12,716 bases of DNA, from assembly GCA_028280205.1 (NCBI GenBank), contig JANQME010000188.1, positions 1 to 12,716 on the forward strand. Reading direction: 5' to 3'. Origin of the DNA: Longimicrobiales bacterium (GTDB lineage Bacteria > Gemmatimonadota > Gemmatimonadetes > Longimicrobiales > Gaopeijiaceae). The first letter of the stretch is position 1. Each line of letters opens with the position of its first letter. A program made the translations under genes and the position numbers. Under the pieces are notes generated by a model that ran no database searches, had not been told where the DNA came from, and saw only the letters and a list, made by a program, of their open reading frames with translations. Positions 6,505-12,716 of this stretch are shown piece after piece.

Positions 6505-7872
6505 ATGACCCGAAGAAGCCTCTGGACCGCCCTCGCCTTCGCACTGACGGTCGCGATCGCCGCCTGCGGGGACGACGACCCCTCCGGACCCAACGCCCCC
6601 GTGGCGACGATCACCTCCCCCTCGAGCGGCACCGAGGTGTCGGAGGGCGCGGTGATCTCCCTGACGGGCTCCGCGTCCGACCCGCAGGACGGCGCGCTCG
6701 GAGACGACGCGCTCGCCTGGTCGAGCTCGATCGACGGCGATCTCGGGAGTGGCGCCACCGTGGAGGTCACGGCACCCTCCCTCGGCGTGCATACGATTAC
6801 GCTGACCGCGACGGATGCGGACGGAAACACGGGGACGGCGTCGATCGGTGTCTCGGTCGAGGCGCTCGCCTTCCTGGACGGGACCGTGGCCGATCCCCAG
6901 ATCGGCTTCGTGGTGAACTCCACCGGGAACGCGATCCGCCTCTTCCAACTCGGCGACCCCACCGAGACCCGCACCGTCGCGCTCGGCGCTTCTTCGGCGG
7001 TGACGGCCACCGGCATCAGCATCCGCGGCGAGCGCGCCGCGGCGCCGCTCGGCAACGCCGCCTCCGTCGCGATAATCGACCTGCGAAGTCTTCAGATCAC
7101 CGCCTTCTACCTCTTCGACGAAGGAAACGCGACCGGGTCGGACTTCCTCGACGACGAGACCGTGCTCGTCGCGAATCAGGCGAACGACCTCCTCGGGAAG
7201 TTCACCCTCTCCCAGAGCGGGACCGCGATCACGGACACGCTGCGCGTGGCCGAATTCCCGAACAACGTCGTCACCGTCTCGGACTCGCTCGTCCTCGTCG
7301 TCTCGTCCTTCCTCGACGACTCCTTCACCCCACTGGGTGACGGCGTCGTGACGGCCGTCGATCCGCGTACGATGACCGTCCTGGACACCGTGGGGACCGG
7401 CGGCGAAAACCCCCAGCAGGGCGAGCTCGGGCCCGACGGTCTGCTGTACGTCGTGAACACGGGAGACTTCGTGAGCCCGTCGACCCTGGCGATCATCGAC
7501 CCGCTCACGATGACCCGCGTCGACCTCGTAGGCGGCTTTCCCGCGGGTTCGGGCGACGTGCACGTCTCGGAGGGCGGGATCCTCTATACGTCGGCCTTCT
7601 TCGGCGGAACCGTCGCATGGGATACGTCGACGAAGGCGTTCATCCGTGACGGGACCGATCCGATCTGCGCACCGCTGGACGGAGGAGGCTGTCGCGGCGC
7701 CTTCGCTGCGCACACCGACGCCGACGGGAACCTCTATCAGACCTTCTTCGGCGACGCCGGCGCCGGTCTGCCGCCGCAGATCTTCCGCTACGAGGCGGGC
7801 ACCTTCGCCCTGACGGACAGCATCGACTCCGGCTTGGGTCCGGTGGGTCTGGACATCCGCGCGTTCCGTTAG
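6505..7872 (+). CDS. Lipoprotein with Ig/PKD-like domain and YVTN/YncE-type beta-propeller, candidate BtuG-like B12-capture protein
   Basis: 455 residues, ribosome site AAGGAG at 6488-6493. The lipoprotein signal ends VAIAAC with Cys21, followed at once by GDDD. Residues 31-118 form an Ig/PKD-like domain (PVATITSPSSGTEVSEGAVI, HTITLTATDADGNTGTASI). Residues 125-455 carry repeated propeller blades: DETVLVANQANDLLGKFTL, GDGVVTAVDPRTMTVLDTVG, DGLLYVVNTGDFVSPSTLAI, GGILYTSAFFGGTVAWDTST and DADGNLYQTFFGD. Cys388 and Cys396 could form a disulfide. It lies 34 bases after the riboswitch-controlled receptor, so it is probably on the same transcript. In Bacteroides, BtuG is a surface beta-propeller lipoprotein that binds B12 tightly and hands it to BtuB; position and architecture here match, but no B12-binding residues can be recognised. 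A generic YncE-like or cell-surface propeller is the alternative. Confidence 0.85.
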   Translation: MTRRSLWTALAFALTVAIAACGDDDPSGPNAPVATITSPSSGTEVSEGAVISLTGSASDPQDGALGDDALAWSSSIDGDLGSGATVEVTAPSLGVHTITLTATDADGNTGTASIGVSVEALAFLDGTVADPQIGFVVNSTGNAIRLFQLGDPTETRTVALGASSAVTATGISIRGERAAAPLGNAASVAIIDLRSLQITAFYLFDEGNATGSDFLDDETVLVANQANDLLGKFTLSQSGTAITDTLRVAEFPNNVVTVSDSLVLVVSSFLDDSFTPLGDGVVTAVDPRTMTVLDTVGTGGENPQQGELGPDGLLYVVNTGDFVSPSTLAIIDPLTMTRVDLVGGFPAGSGDVHVSEGGILYTSAFFGGTVAWDTSTKAFIRDGTDPICAPLDGGGCRGAFAAHTDADGNLYQTFFGDAGAGLPPQIFRYEAGTFALTDSIDSGLGPVGLDIRAFR

Positions 7873-7886
7873 AAGGGCGGCCGGTC

Positions 7887-7930
7887 CCCGTGCGCCGCGT
7901 CCGCCCCGGGCGGGCGGCGCGGTGCACGGG
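7887..7930. terminator. GC-rich hairpin between convergent operons, possible bidirectional terminator
   Basis: CCCGTGC (7887-7893) pairs with GCACGGG (7924-7930), extended inward by GCCGCG and CCGCCC segments against the matching GC-rich arm with small bulges. It fills the 59-base gap between the plus-strand lipoprotein stop (7872) and the minus-strand cobC stop (7932). There is no T-run on either side, so it is not a standard Rho-independent terminator; it may halt transcription or protect 3' ends. Confidence 0.5.
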
Positions 7931-7931
7931 C

Positions 7932-8471
7932 TCACCGCTCCGGCGGTCCGGAGAAGCGCCTCGCCTGCAGATAGTCGACGCGCCGGTGCATGGTCTCTTC
8001 CCACTCGAGGCCGCCCGCGACGACGTCGAGGCAGTGCATGACGCCCGCGTGCGCCATGAGGAAGTGCGACCCGGGCTCGAGGCTCCGCCACCAACCGGCG
8101 ACCCGCTCGGCGAGGTCGGTGACGGTCTCGCCACCCGGCGGGGCCCGCGTGAGCCAATCGACCATCCACTCGTCGACCTCGGCTTGCGGGATGGCGTCCC
8201 AGGGGCGCCCCTCCCACCGGCCGTAGGAGAGCTCGCGTACGCGCTCGTCCACCCGGTGGTCCGTACCGATCCGTGCGGCCAGGAGCTCGGCGGGGACTCG
8301 GCAGCGCAGGGCATCCGACGACCAGATCGTGACCGGACCGTACGCCTCGACCTCCTCGCCGATGCGCCCCGCCACCTCGTGTGCGTCGAGGTGCGTGGGC
8401 ACGTCGTGCTGGCCGTAGCAGATGCCCTCGGCGTCGACCGGGGCGTGCCGGATGGCGAGCAGCTCGATCAC
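7932..8471 (-). CDS. cobC: Alpha-ribazole phosphatase (histidine phosphatase family)
   Basis: 179 residues, full length for the family. The catalytic N-terminus is LLAIRHAPVDAEGICYGQHDVP (8 to 9 are R-H; His9 would carry the phosphate). This is RHAP rather than the commoner RHG. SSDALRC (51-57) gives the second phosphate-contact arginine, RELSYGRWEG (79-88) holds the probable acid Glu80, and FLMAHAGVMHC (137-147) provides the second catalytic His141. The enzyme removes the 5'-phosphate from alpha-ribazole phosphate or from cobalamin 5'-phosphate in the last steps of B12 assembly. Position directly after cobS makes this call much firmer than for an isolated phosphoglycerate-mutase-like protein. 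The GTG start at 8471 overlaps the cobS stop as GTGA. It is the last gene of its operon. Confidence 0.93.
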   Translation of the reverse strand: MIELLAIRHAPVDAEGICYGQHDVPTHLDAHEVAGRIGEEVEAYGPVTIWSSDALRCRVPAELLAARIGTDHRVDERVRELSYGRWEGRPWDAIPQAEVDEWMVDWLTRAPPGGETVTDLAERVAGWWRSLEPGSHFLMAHAGVMHCLDVVAGGLEWEETMHRRVDYLQARRFSGPPER

Positions 8472-9280
8472 GCCGGAACCCCGCCCGTGGCGCCGGATCC
8501 CGCGAGGAGGAGCGCCCAGAGGATCACGATCTCGTTCACCTGCTCGCTGGCCCCCAGAAAGTCGCCTGTGACGCCGCCGGCCCTCGCCCGGAAGCGCCAG
8601 CCGCAGACGAAGGTCGCCCCGGCCATCGCGAGGAGTGCGAACCCCAGCGCGCGCGGCGACCCGACCCCACCCGTCGCCGACGCGCCGACCGAGGCGACGG
8701 TGAGCGCGGCGAGGGCACCGACCGCCGTGGCGAGCGCTCCCTGCGCCGGCCCGGCACGCGTCACCAGACGGCTCTTCGCCGCCGCGTCCGTCACGTACGG
8801 CATCGCGACCATGAGCCAGATCGGTCCGACCCGCGCGAGGGGGTGCACCACGACGAGCGCAGCCGGAGCGGCGCGCCCGAGCTCCGCCAGCAGCGCCGCT
8901 CGGAAGAGGACGGAGACGACCAGCGCCAGCGCCCCGAAGGCGCCCACCCGTGAGTCCTTCAAGATGATGAACAGCTTCTCGCGATCGTAGGCGCCCCCGA
9001 GCGCATCGGCGCTGTCTGCAAGCCCGTCCTCGTGGAACGCGCCGGTCACGAGGATCGTGAAAACGAGCACGGTCATCGCCGCCGGCCACGGCCCGAGCGG
9101 AGCCGCGATCCACCATACGGCAGCGCCGGCCGTCCCGAGCACGAGACCGACCATCGGAAACCACCCGGCCGACCAGCGCCACTCCTCCCTCGTATAGGGG
9201 AAGCCGCCCACGGGGATGCGGGTGAGGAAGACGAACGCCGCACGGGCACCGCGCACGGCAGCGCGGGCTTCGGACGTCAT
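8468..9280 (-). CDS. cobS: Adenosylcobinamide-GDP ribazoletransferase (cobalamin synthase)
   Basis: 270 residues of mostly hydrophobic sequence, an integral inner-membrane enzyme. It joins adenosylcobinamide-GDP with alpha-ribazole (or its phosphate) to give adenosylcobalamin (phosphate). Diagnostic motifs: FLTRIPVGG (18-26), the metal-binding signature FHEDGLADSADALGG (82-96), LKDSRVGAFGA (107-117), and GGVTGDFLGASEQVNE (235-250). Length and motif order are typical. ATG 9280 overlaps the cobU stop as ATGA, and the stop overlaps the cobC start, so the three genes are translationally coupled. Nothing essential appears to be missing. Confidence 0.96.
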   Translation of the reverse strand: MTSEARAAVRGARAAFVFLTRIPVGGFPYTREEWRWSAGWFPMVGLVLGTAGAAVWWIAAPLGPWPAAMTVLVFTILVTGAFHEDGLADSADALGGAYDREKLFIILKDSRVGAFGALALVVSVLFRAALLAELGRAAPAALVVVHPLARVGPIWLMVAMPYVTDAAAKSRLVTRAGPAQGALATAVGALAALTVASVGASATGGVGSPRALGFALLAMAGATFVCGWRFRARAGGVTGDFLGASEQVNEIVILWALLLAGSGATGGVPA

Positions 9281-9810
9281 CGGATCGCCACCTCGATCCC
9301 GGCGACCATGAGGACCACCCGGTCCGCGGCTCGGGCGAGCCGCTGATTCGCGGCGCCCAGCGCGTCCTGGTACCAGCGGCCCAGCTCCGTCGACGGATGC
9401 ACACTCGAGCCGACCTCGTTCGTGACCACGATCAGCCTGCCGTCGCGCGCCTTGCGAGCGGCGAGGACGCCGTCGACTTCGGCCGCGACCGCCGCACACG
9501 CGTCGGCCTCCGTACGAGCACGCACACGCCCTAGCGCCGTACCGGCCAGGACCGTGAGGCAGTCGAGGACGACCGTACCGGACGGTGCCGAGCGGATCGC
9601 GTCTCCGGCCCGCACGGGGGCCTCGATCGTACGCCACCCCTTCGGCCGCTCCCGCCGGTGCGCCTCGATCCGTCGCTCCATCTCCTCGTCGATCGCCTCC
9701 GCCGTGGCGACGACGGTCACGTCCGAGCCCCCGAGCGAGAGGGCGGTGGCCTGCGCCCACCGGCTCTTCCCGGACCGGACCCCGCCGGTCACCACGATCA
9801 GCTCCATCAT
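9277..9810 (-). CDS. cobU: Adenosylcobinamide kinase / adenosylcobinamide-phosphate guanylyltransferase
   Basis: 177 residues. Walker A is GGVRSGKS (9-16). RIEAHRRERP (47-56) carries His51, matching the histidine that receives GMP in CobU enzymes. VVLDCLTVLAG (80-90) is the Walker B-like segment. TNEVGSSVHPSTELGRWYQD (130-149) and LGAANQRLA (151-159) complete the family signature; most relatives have a GIVP-like end after NEVG, here SSVHP. The enzyme phosphorylates adenosylcobinamide and adds GMP, giving the activated corrinoid used by CobS. Two adjacent ATGs (9810 and 9807) could start it; the first follows GAGG at normal spacing. A run of short tandem repeats lies between it and cobT. Confidence 0.95.
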   Translation of the reverse strand: MMELIVVTGGVRSGKSRWAQATALSLGGSDVTVVATAEAIDEEMERRIEAHRRERPKGWRTIEAPVRAGDAIRSAPSGTVVLDCLTVLAGTALGRVRARTEADACAAVAAEVDGVLAARKARDGRLIVVTNEVGSSVHPSTELGRWYQDALGAANQRLARAADRVVLMVAGIEVAIR

Positions 9811-9861
9811 CGCCCCACCCTCATCGCGTCACCCTCATGCGTCGCCCTCATCGCGTCACGC
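9811..9861 (-). repeat. Tandem 13-14-bp repeats with an overlapping short leader frame before cobU
   Basis: The plus strand reads ACCCTCATCGCGTC (9817-9830), ACCCTCATGCGTC (9831-9843), GCCCTCATCGCGTC (9844-9857), then a degenerate part copy. In the cobU transcript each unit is GACGC(G)ATGAGGG, so each offers an ATG and a GAGGG ribosome-site-like core. From ATG 9851 a 14-codon frame (MRATHEGDAMRVGR) runs through the repeats and stops at 9807-9809, inside the two cobU start codons. Whether it is translated is unknown. Confidence 0.6.
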
Positions 9862-10959
9862 TCACGGAGTCGGCTCCCGATCGCCGGCTCGACCGGACCG
9901 CCCCGAGATCCCCGCCGATTCGAAGGTCGCCATCTCGCGGAGGAGCGCCGCCGCGGCCCGGACCATCGGGATCGCGAGCGCGGCGCCGGTCCCCTCACCC
10001 AGGCGGAGCTCGAGGTCGAGGAGGGGCTCGAGGCCCAGCGCTTCGAGCGCGACCGCGTGGCCGGGCTCCGTCGAGCGGTGCGAAGCGACCAGTCTCGGCG
10101 AGAGCTCCGGACGGAGTCCGACGGCGACCAGTGCGGCCGCGGTCGAGATGTAACCGTCGACCAGAACGACTCCACCTCGGCTCCCGGCACCGATCATCGC
10201 GCCGGCCATGGCGGCGATCTCGAGACCGCCGACTTCGCGTAGCGCATCCAGCGGCGTTCGACCCGGTCCTACGCGCTCGACGGCAGCCTGGACCGCGGCG
10301 ACCTTCCGGGCGAGTCCCGCGGCATCGATGCCGGTCCCGCGTCCGACCACTTCCTCGGGCGCGGCACCGGTCAGGACGGCCACGAGGGCGGCCGCGGAGG
10401 TCGTGTTCCCGATCCCCATCTCCCCCACGCCCACCAGCAGCTCTCCCTCCCCTCCGCACGTCTCGACGCCGACCCTCAGCGCGTCGAGCGTCTCGCCGTC
10501 CGTCATCGCCGGTCCCGAGGTGAAGTCGGCCGTGCCGCGACGGACCTTTCGGTGCTCGATGCCGCCGACCGCGGAGAGGTCGGCCGAGACCCCGACGTCC
10601 ACCACACGCACCCGGGCATCGCACGACCGGGCGAGCACGTTGATCGCGGCGGCGCCGGCCCCGAAGTTCACGCACATCTGCGCCGTCACTTCGGCGGGGT
10701 ACGCGGATACGCCGCGGGCAGCCACACCGTGATCAGCGGCATAGACGCAGACCAGGGCGCGCCCGAGGGGCGGCGGCGGGTCCCCGAGCACCGTACCCAC
10801 CTGCAGGGCCAGCGCTTCCAGCCGACCGAGGGAGCCGGGCGGCTTCGTGAGGGAATCGATGTGGTCGCGCACCATCCGGGCGTCTCCCCGGAGCGGCGGT
10901 ACGGCGGCCGGCGCGGCGCTCGGCACGTTCGACACGTCACGCCCCACGTCGGCCTCCAC
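9862..10959 (-). CDS. cobT: Nicotinate-nucleotide:dimethylbenzimidazole phosphoribosyltransferase
   Basis: 365 residues from GTG 10959. It transfers phosphoribose from nicotinate mononucleotide to dimethylbenzimidazole, making alpha-ribazole phosphate for CobS. Motifs: LTKPPGSLGRLE (37-48), CVYAADHGVAARGVSAYP (71-88), VGEMGIGNTTSAAAL (178-192), GRGTGID (206-212), ASHRSTEPGH (292-301), and LRLGEGTGAALA (318-329), whose Glu322 corresponds to the catalytic glutamate of CobT. The start is uncertain: GTG 10959 follows AGGTGA by nine bases and overlaps the end of btuD by 23 bases; GTG 10947 follows GGAGG by five bases and would remove four residues. The C-terminal tail after ATFESAG is a short arginine-rich extension. 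Source of dimethylbenzimidazole is not shown in the window. Confidence 0.95.
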   Translation of the reverse strand: MEADVGRDVSNVPSAAPAAVPPLRGDARMVRDHIDSLTKPPGSLGRLEALALQVGTVLGDPPPPLGRALVCVYAADHGVAARGVSAYPAEVTAQMCVNFGAGAAAINVLARSCDARVRVVDVGVSADLSAVGGIEHRKVRRGTADFTSGPAMTDGETLDALRVGVETCGGEGELLVGVGEMGIGNTTSAAALVAVLTGAAPEEVVGRGTGIDAAGLARKVAAVQAAVERVGPGRTPLDALREVGGLEIAAMAGAMIGAGSRGGVVLVDGYISTAAALVAVGLRPELSPRLVASHRSTEPGHAVALEALGLEPLLDLELRLGEGTGAALAIPMVRAAAALLREMATFESAGISGRSGRAGDREPTP

Positions 10960-11758
10960 TCAGCGGGATCACCTGAGGGGCGCCGGTGTCGGGCCCCGGT
11001 CCCGGGTGCGGCACGACCGCGAGCGGCCAGCGATACACCTCCTCGAGCGCATCGTGACGCATCACGACGTCGGGCGGTCCGGCCGTTCGCACGTGCCCCT
11101 GCTCGAGCAGGACGAGGTGGGAGGCGAAGCGCGCCGCGAGATTGAGGTTGTGCGTCGCGACGACGACCGTGATTCCGGACCCATCGGCGAGGGTTCGCAT
11201 GAGCTCGAACGTCTCCATCTCGAAGTGAAGATCCAACGCGGCGGTCGGCTCATCGAGGACCAGCGTCGTCGGCTCCTGGGCGAGAGCACGGGCGATCCGG
11301 GCCCTCTGTCGCTCCCCTCCCGAGAGCCGGGTGACCGGCCGGTCGGCCAGCTCGGAGACCCCGGCGAGCTCCATCGCCGACACGATCGCCCTCTCGTCCT
11401 CCGGACCGCTCCGTCCGAGCGCACCCACGTGCGGGTAGCGCCCCATCTCGACGAGCGCACGAACGGTCATGGGGAAGGCGAGCGGCTCGGACTGGGGCAC
11501 GAAGGCCACCTCCCGGGCGATCGCCCGCCGAGGCCAGCTCGCGACCGGCCGGCCCCTGTACTCCGTCCGCCCCGACAAGGGCTCCAGCTCGCCGAGCAGA
11601 ACCTGCAGGAACGTGGACTTCCCGGATCCGTTCGGACCGAGGAGAGCGTGAACGCGCTCCTCCTCGACCTGAAGCGATACGTCGCGAAGCGCGGGCCGGC
11701 TCTCCTCATCGGTCCCGTACGAGAAGGTCACGGATTCGGCCTCGAGGACGACGCTCAC
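10937..11758 (-). CDS. btuD: ABC transporter ATP-binding protein, vitamin B12 importer (BtuD-like)
   Basis: 273 residues. Walker A GPNGSGKST (41-49), Q-loop VPQSEP (87-92), signature LSGGERQR (145-152), Walker B LVLDEPTAALD (166-176) and switch His203 in ATHNLNLA are all intact, so the ATPase should be active. The sequence is of the FecE/BtuD/HmuV class that serves iron-siderophore, heme and B12 importers. B12 is inferred from the cob genes downstream; the family alone cannot separate these substrates. The GTG start at 11758 overlaps the permease stop as GTGA. A longer open frame upstream overlaps the permease and lacks conserved sequence, so I reject it. The C-terminal tail after residue 245 is proline- and glycine-rich. 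Confidence 0.92.
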   Translation of the reverse strand: MSVVLEAESVTFSYGTDEESRPALRDVSLQVEEERVHALLGPNGSGKSTFLQVLLGELEPLSGRTEYRGRPVASWPRRAIAREVAFVPQSEPLAFPMTVRALVEMGRYPHVGALGRSGPEDERAIVSAMELAGVSELADRPVTRLSGGERQRARIARALAQEPTTLVLDEPTAALDLHFEMETFELMRTLADGSGITVVVATHNLNLAARFASHLVLLEQGHVRTAGPPDVVMRHDALEEVYRWPLAVVPHPGPGPDTGAPQVIPLSGGRRGA

Positions 11759-12716
11759 CGCAGCTCCGGACGCCGTAGCAGCAGCCAGAGGAAGACGGGC
11801 ACCCCGATGAGCGCCGTGACGACCCCGACCGGGAGCTCCGCCGGGGCGACGACCACCCGCGCGACCGTGTCGGCCGCGATCATGAACGCGGCCCCACTCA
11901 GCGCGCTCGCCGGGAGGAGCCACCGGTGGTCGCTGCCCCCCACGAGACGGAGTGCGTGCGGAACGACCAGGCCCACGAATCCGATCGCCCCCGCACCCGC
12001 CACGCAGACGCCCACGACGAGCGAGGTCACCACGTACAGGACCACCTTGAGCCGGGCGACGTCCACCCCGAGGTGGAAGGCACTCTGCTCCCCGACGGAG
12101 AGGAGGTTGAGGGGCCGTGCCAGCAGTGTCAGCGCGACGAGGGAGGGTCCGACCCAGAGAAGCACGGCGGTGACGGACTCGGCCGAGGCACCCGCGAAGG
12201 AGCCCATGATCCAGAGCATGGCGGCTCGGAAGGTCTCGACGTCGGCGAAGTTGATGATCAGCAGGATCACGGCGTTGAAGAACGCGCCGATCACCACGCC
12301 GGAGAGCAGGAGGACCCGCGTGTCGAGCCCGCGCCCACCGGCGCCGGCCATGAGGAGGACGAGCGTCATCGCCAGGATCGCGCCCCCGAAGGCGGACAGC
12401 GGAAGCGCGAAGAGGGAGGTCAACGCCATCCCGAAGACGAACGCCCCCACGGCGCCGACCGCCGCGCCGCTCGATACGCCGAGGACGTACGGTTCCGCTA
12501 GTGGATTGCGCAGCAGCGCCTGGAACACCGCCCCGCTCACCGCGAGCCCGGCGCCCACCAGCCCCGCGAGCGCGACGCGCGGCAGACGCAGGCTCGTGAC
12601 GATCGTCTGGGCGGTCGGATCGGCTTCGCCACGCAACGCCGCCAGCACCTCGGGGAGTGGTACCGGGACCGACCCGACGCCGAGCCCGAGCGCCGCGGTC
12701 AGGGCCAGGGCGCCGG
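11755..12716 (-). CDS. btuC: ABC transporter permease, FecCD family (BtuC-like), cut by the right edge
   Basis: About 319 residues are visible and the frame stays open to the end of the window, so only the extreme N-terminus is missing. Family motifs: GSVPVPLPEVLAALRG, then SLRLPRVALAGLVGAGLAVS, FQALLRNPLAEPYVLGVSSG, LLSGVVIGAFFNAVILLII, and near the end AGAIGFVGLVVPHALRLVGG followed by LPVGVVTALIGVPVFLWLLL. This is the standard ten-helix-type importer permease pairing with the ATPase just downstream. GTG 12648 is an internal codon, not the start. A periplasmic binding protein (btuF-like) is not in the window; upstream of btuC, beyond the right edge, is the likely place. Confidence 0.93.
   Translation of the reverse strand, partial: GALALTAALGLGVGSVPVPLPEVLAALRGEADPTAQTIVTSLRLPRVALAGLVGAGLAVSGAVFQALLRNPLAEPYVLGVSSGAAVGAVGAFVFGMALTSLFALPLSAFGGAILAMTLVLLMAGAGGRGLDTRVLLLSGVVIGAFFNAVILLIINFADVETFRAAMLWIMGSFAGASAESVTAVLLWVGPSLVALTLLARPLNLLSVGEQSAFHLGVDVARLKVVLYVVTSLVVGVCVAGAGAIGFVGLVVPHALRLVGGSDHRWLLPASALSGAAFMIAADTVARVVVAPAELPVGVVTALIGVPVFLWLLLRRPELR

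Noticed and set aside
3906..7055. A 1049-codon open frame on the minus strand, antisense to the receptor and propeller genes
   Set aside because: It has no recognisable domains, is rich in Arg, Gly and Pro as expected from a high-GC antisense frame, and would run through the riboswitch. The plus-strand genes there have clear domains and signals.
6370..8217. A 615-codon minus-strand open frame across the propeller gene and into cobC
   Set aside because: Same antisense artefact. It overlaps the intergenic hairpin and true cobC in another frame and shows no family motif.
11759..11923. An N-terminal extension of btuD up to 11923
   Set aside because: It overlaps the conserved end of btuC and encodes low-complexity Gly/Arg sequence; the GTG at 11758 gives a normal ATPase N-terminus and the GTGA overlap seen elsewhere in the operon.
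7932..12716. A second cobalamin riboswitch controlling the minus-strand operon
   Set aside because: I found no B12-box or CACTGTAA-like core on the minus strand; the operon's leader lies beyond the right edge, so the question stays open.
1..12716. tRNA, rRNA, CRISPR arrays, insertion sequences or attachment sites
   Set aside because: Read-through by eye showed no transposase-like coding sequence, no regularly spaced repeats and no tRNA or rRNA core sequences.

Overview
The window is a high-GC bacterial chromosome segment (much of it above 70% GC by eye) from a Gram-negative-type organism: it encodes a TonB-dependent outer-membrane receptor and two signal-peptidase-II lipoproteins. A PadR regulator paired with an ADOP-type permease (a MacB-like ABC permease with an extra N-terminal prefix) is a combination common in Gemmatimonadota and Acidobacteriota. 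Gemmatimonadota is my best guess, but the phylum is an inference.

Layout. (1) 1-1209, minus strand: a PadR regulator and the N-terminal part of an ADOP permease that runs off the left edge, with a 23-bp palindrome upstream that looks like the PadR operator. (2) 1417-2808, plus strand: a lipoprotein with sialidase-type Asp-boxes, visibly lower in GC than its neighbours. (3) 2756-3814, minus strand: a GHMP-family L-threonine kinase (PduX-like), convergent with and overlapping the lipoprotein gene. (4) about 3936-7872, plus strand: a textbook cobalamin riboswitch, then a BtuB-like TonB receptor, then a lipoprotein with an Ig/PKD-like domain and a YVTN/YncE-type beta-propeller. (5) 7887-7930: a strong GC-rich hairpin between the two convergent operons. 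(6) 7932-12716, minus strand: a compact operon read btuC-btuD-cobT-cobU-cobS-cobC, with btuC cut by the right edge and four-base start/stop overlaps at most junctions.

From 2756 rightward the window is a vitamin B12 acquisition and completion island. The receptor and probable surface propeller bring corrinoid across the outer membrane, BtuCD moves it across the inner membrane, and CobU, CobT, CobS and CobC assemble the nucleotide loop. The threonine kinase supplies L-threonine phosphate for the aminopropanol linker. No corrin-ring genes, cobD, cbiB or btuF are visible; some may lie beyond the right edge.

The most interesting element is the riboswitch-controlled lipoprotein propeller directly after btuB. 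It has the architecture and position of BtuG, the B12-capturing surface lipoprotein known from Bacteroides, but appears in what looks like a different phylum and carries an added N-terminal Ig-like domain.
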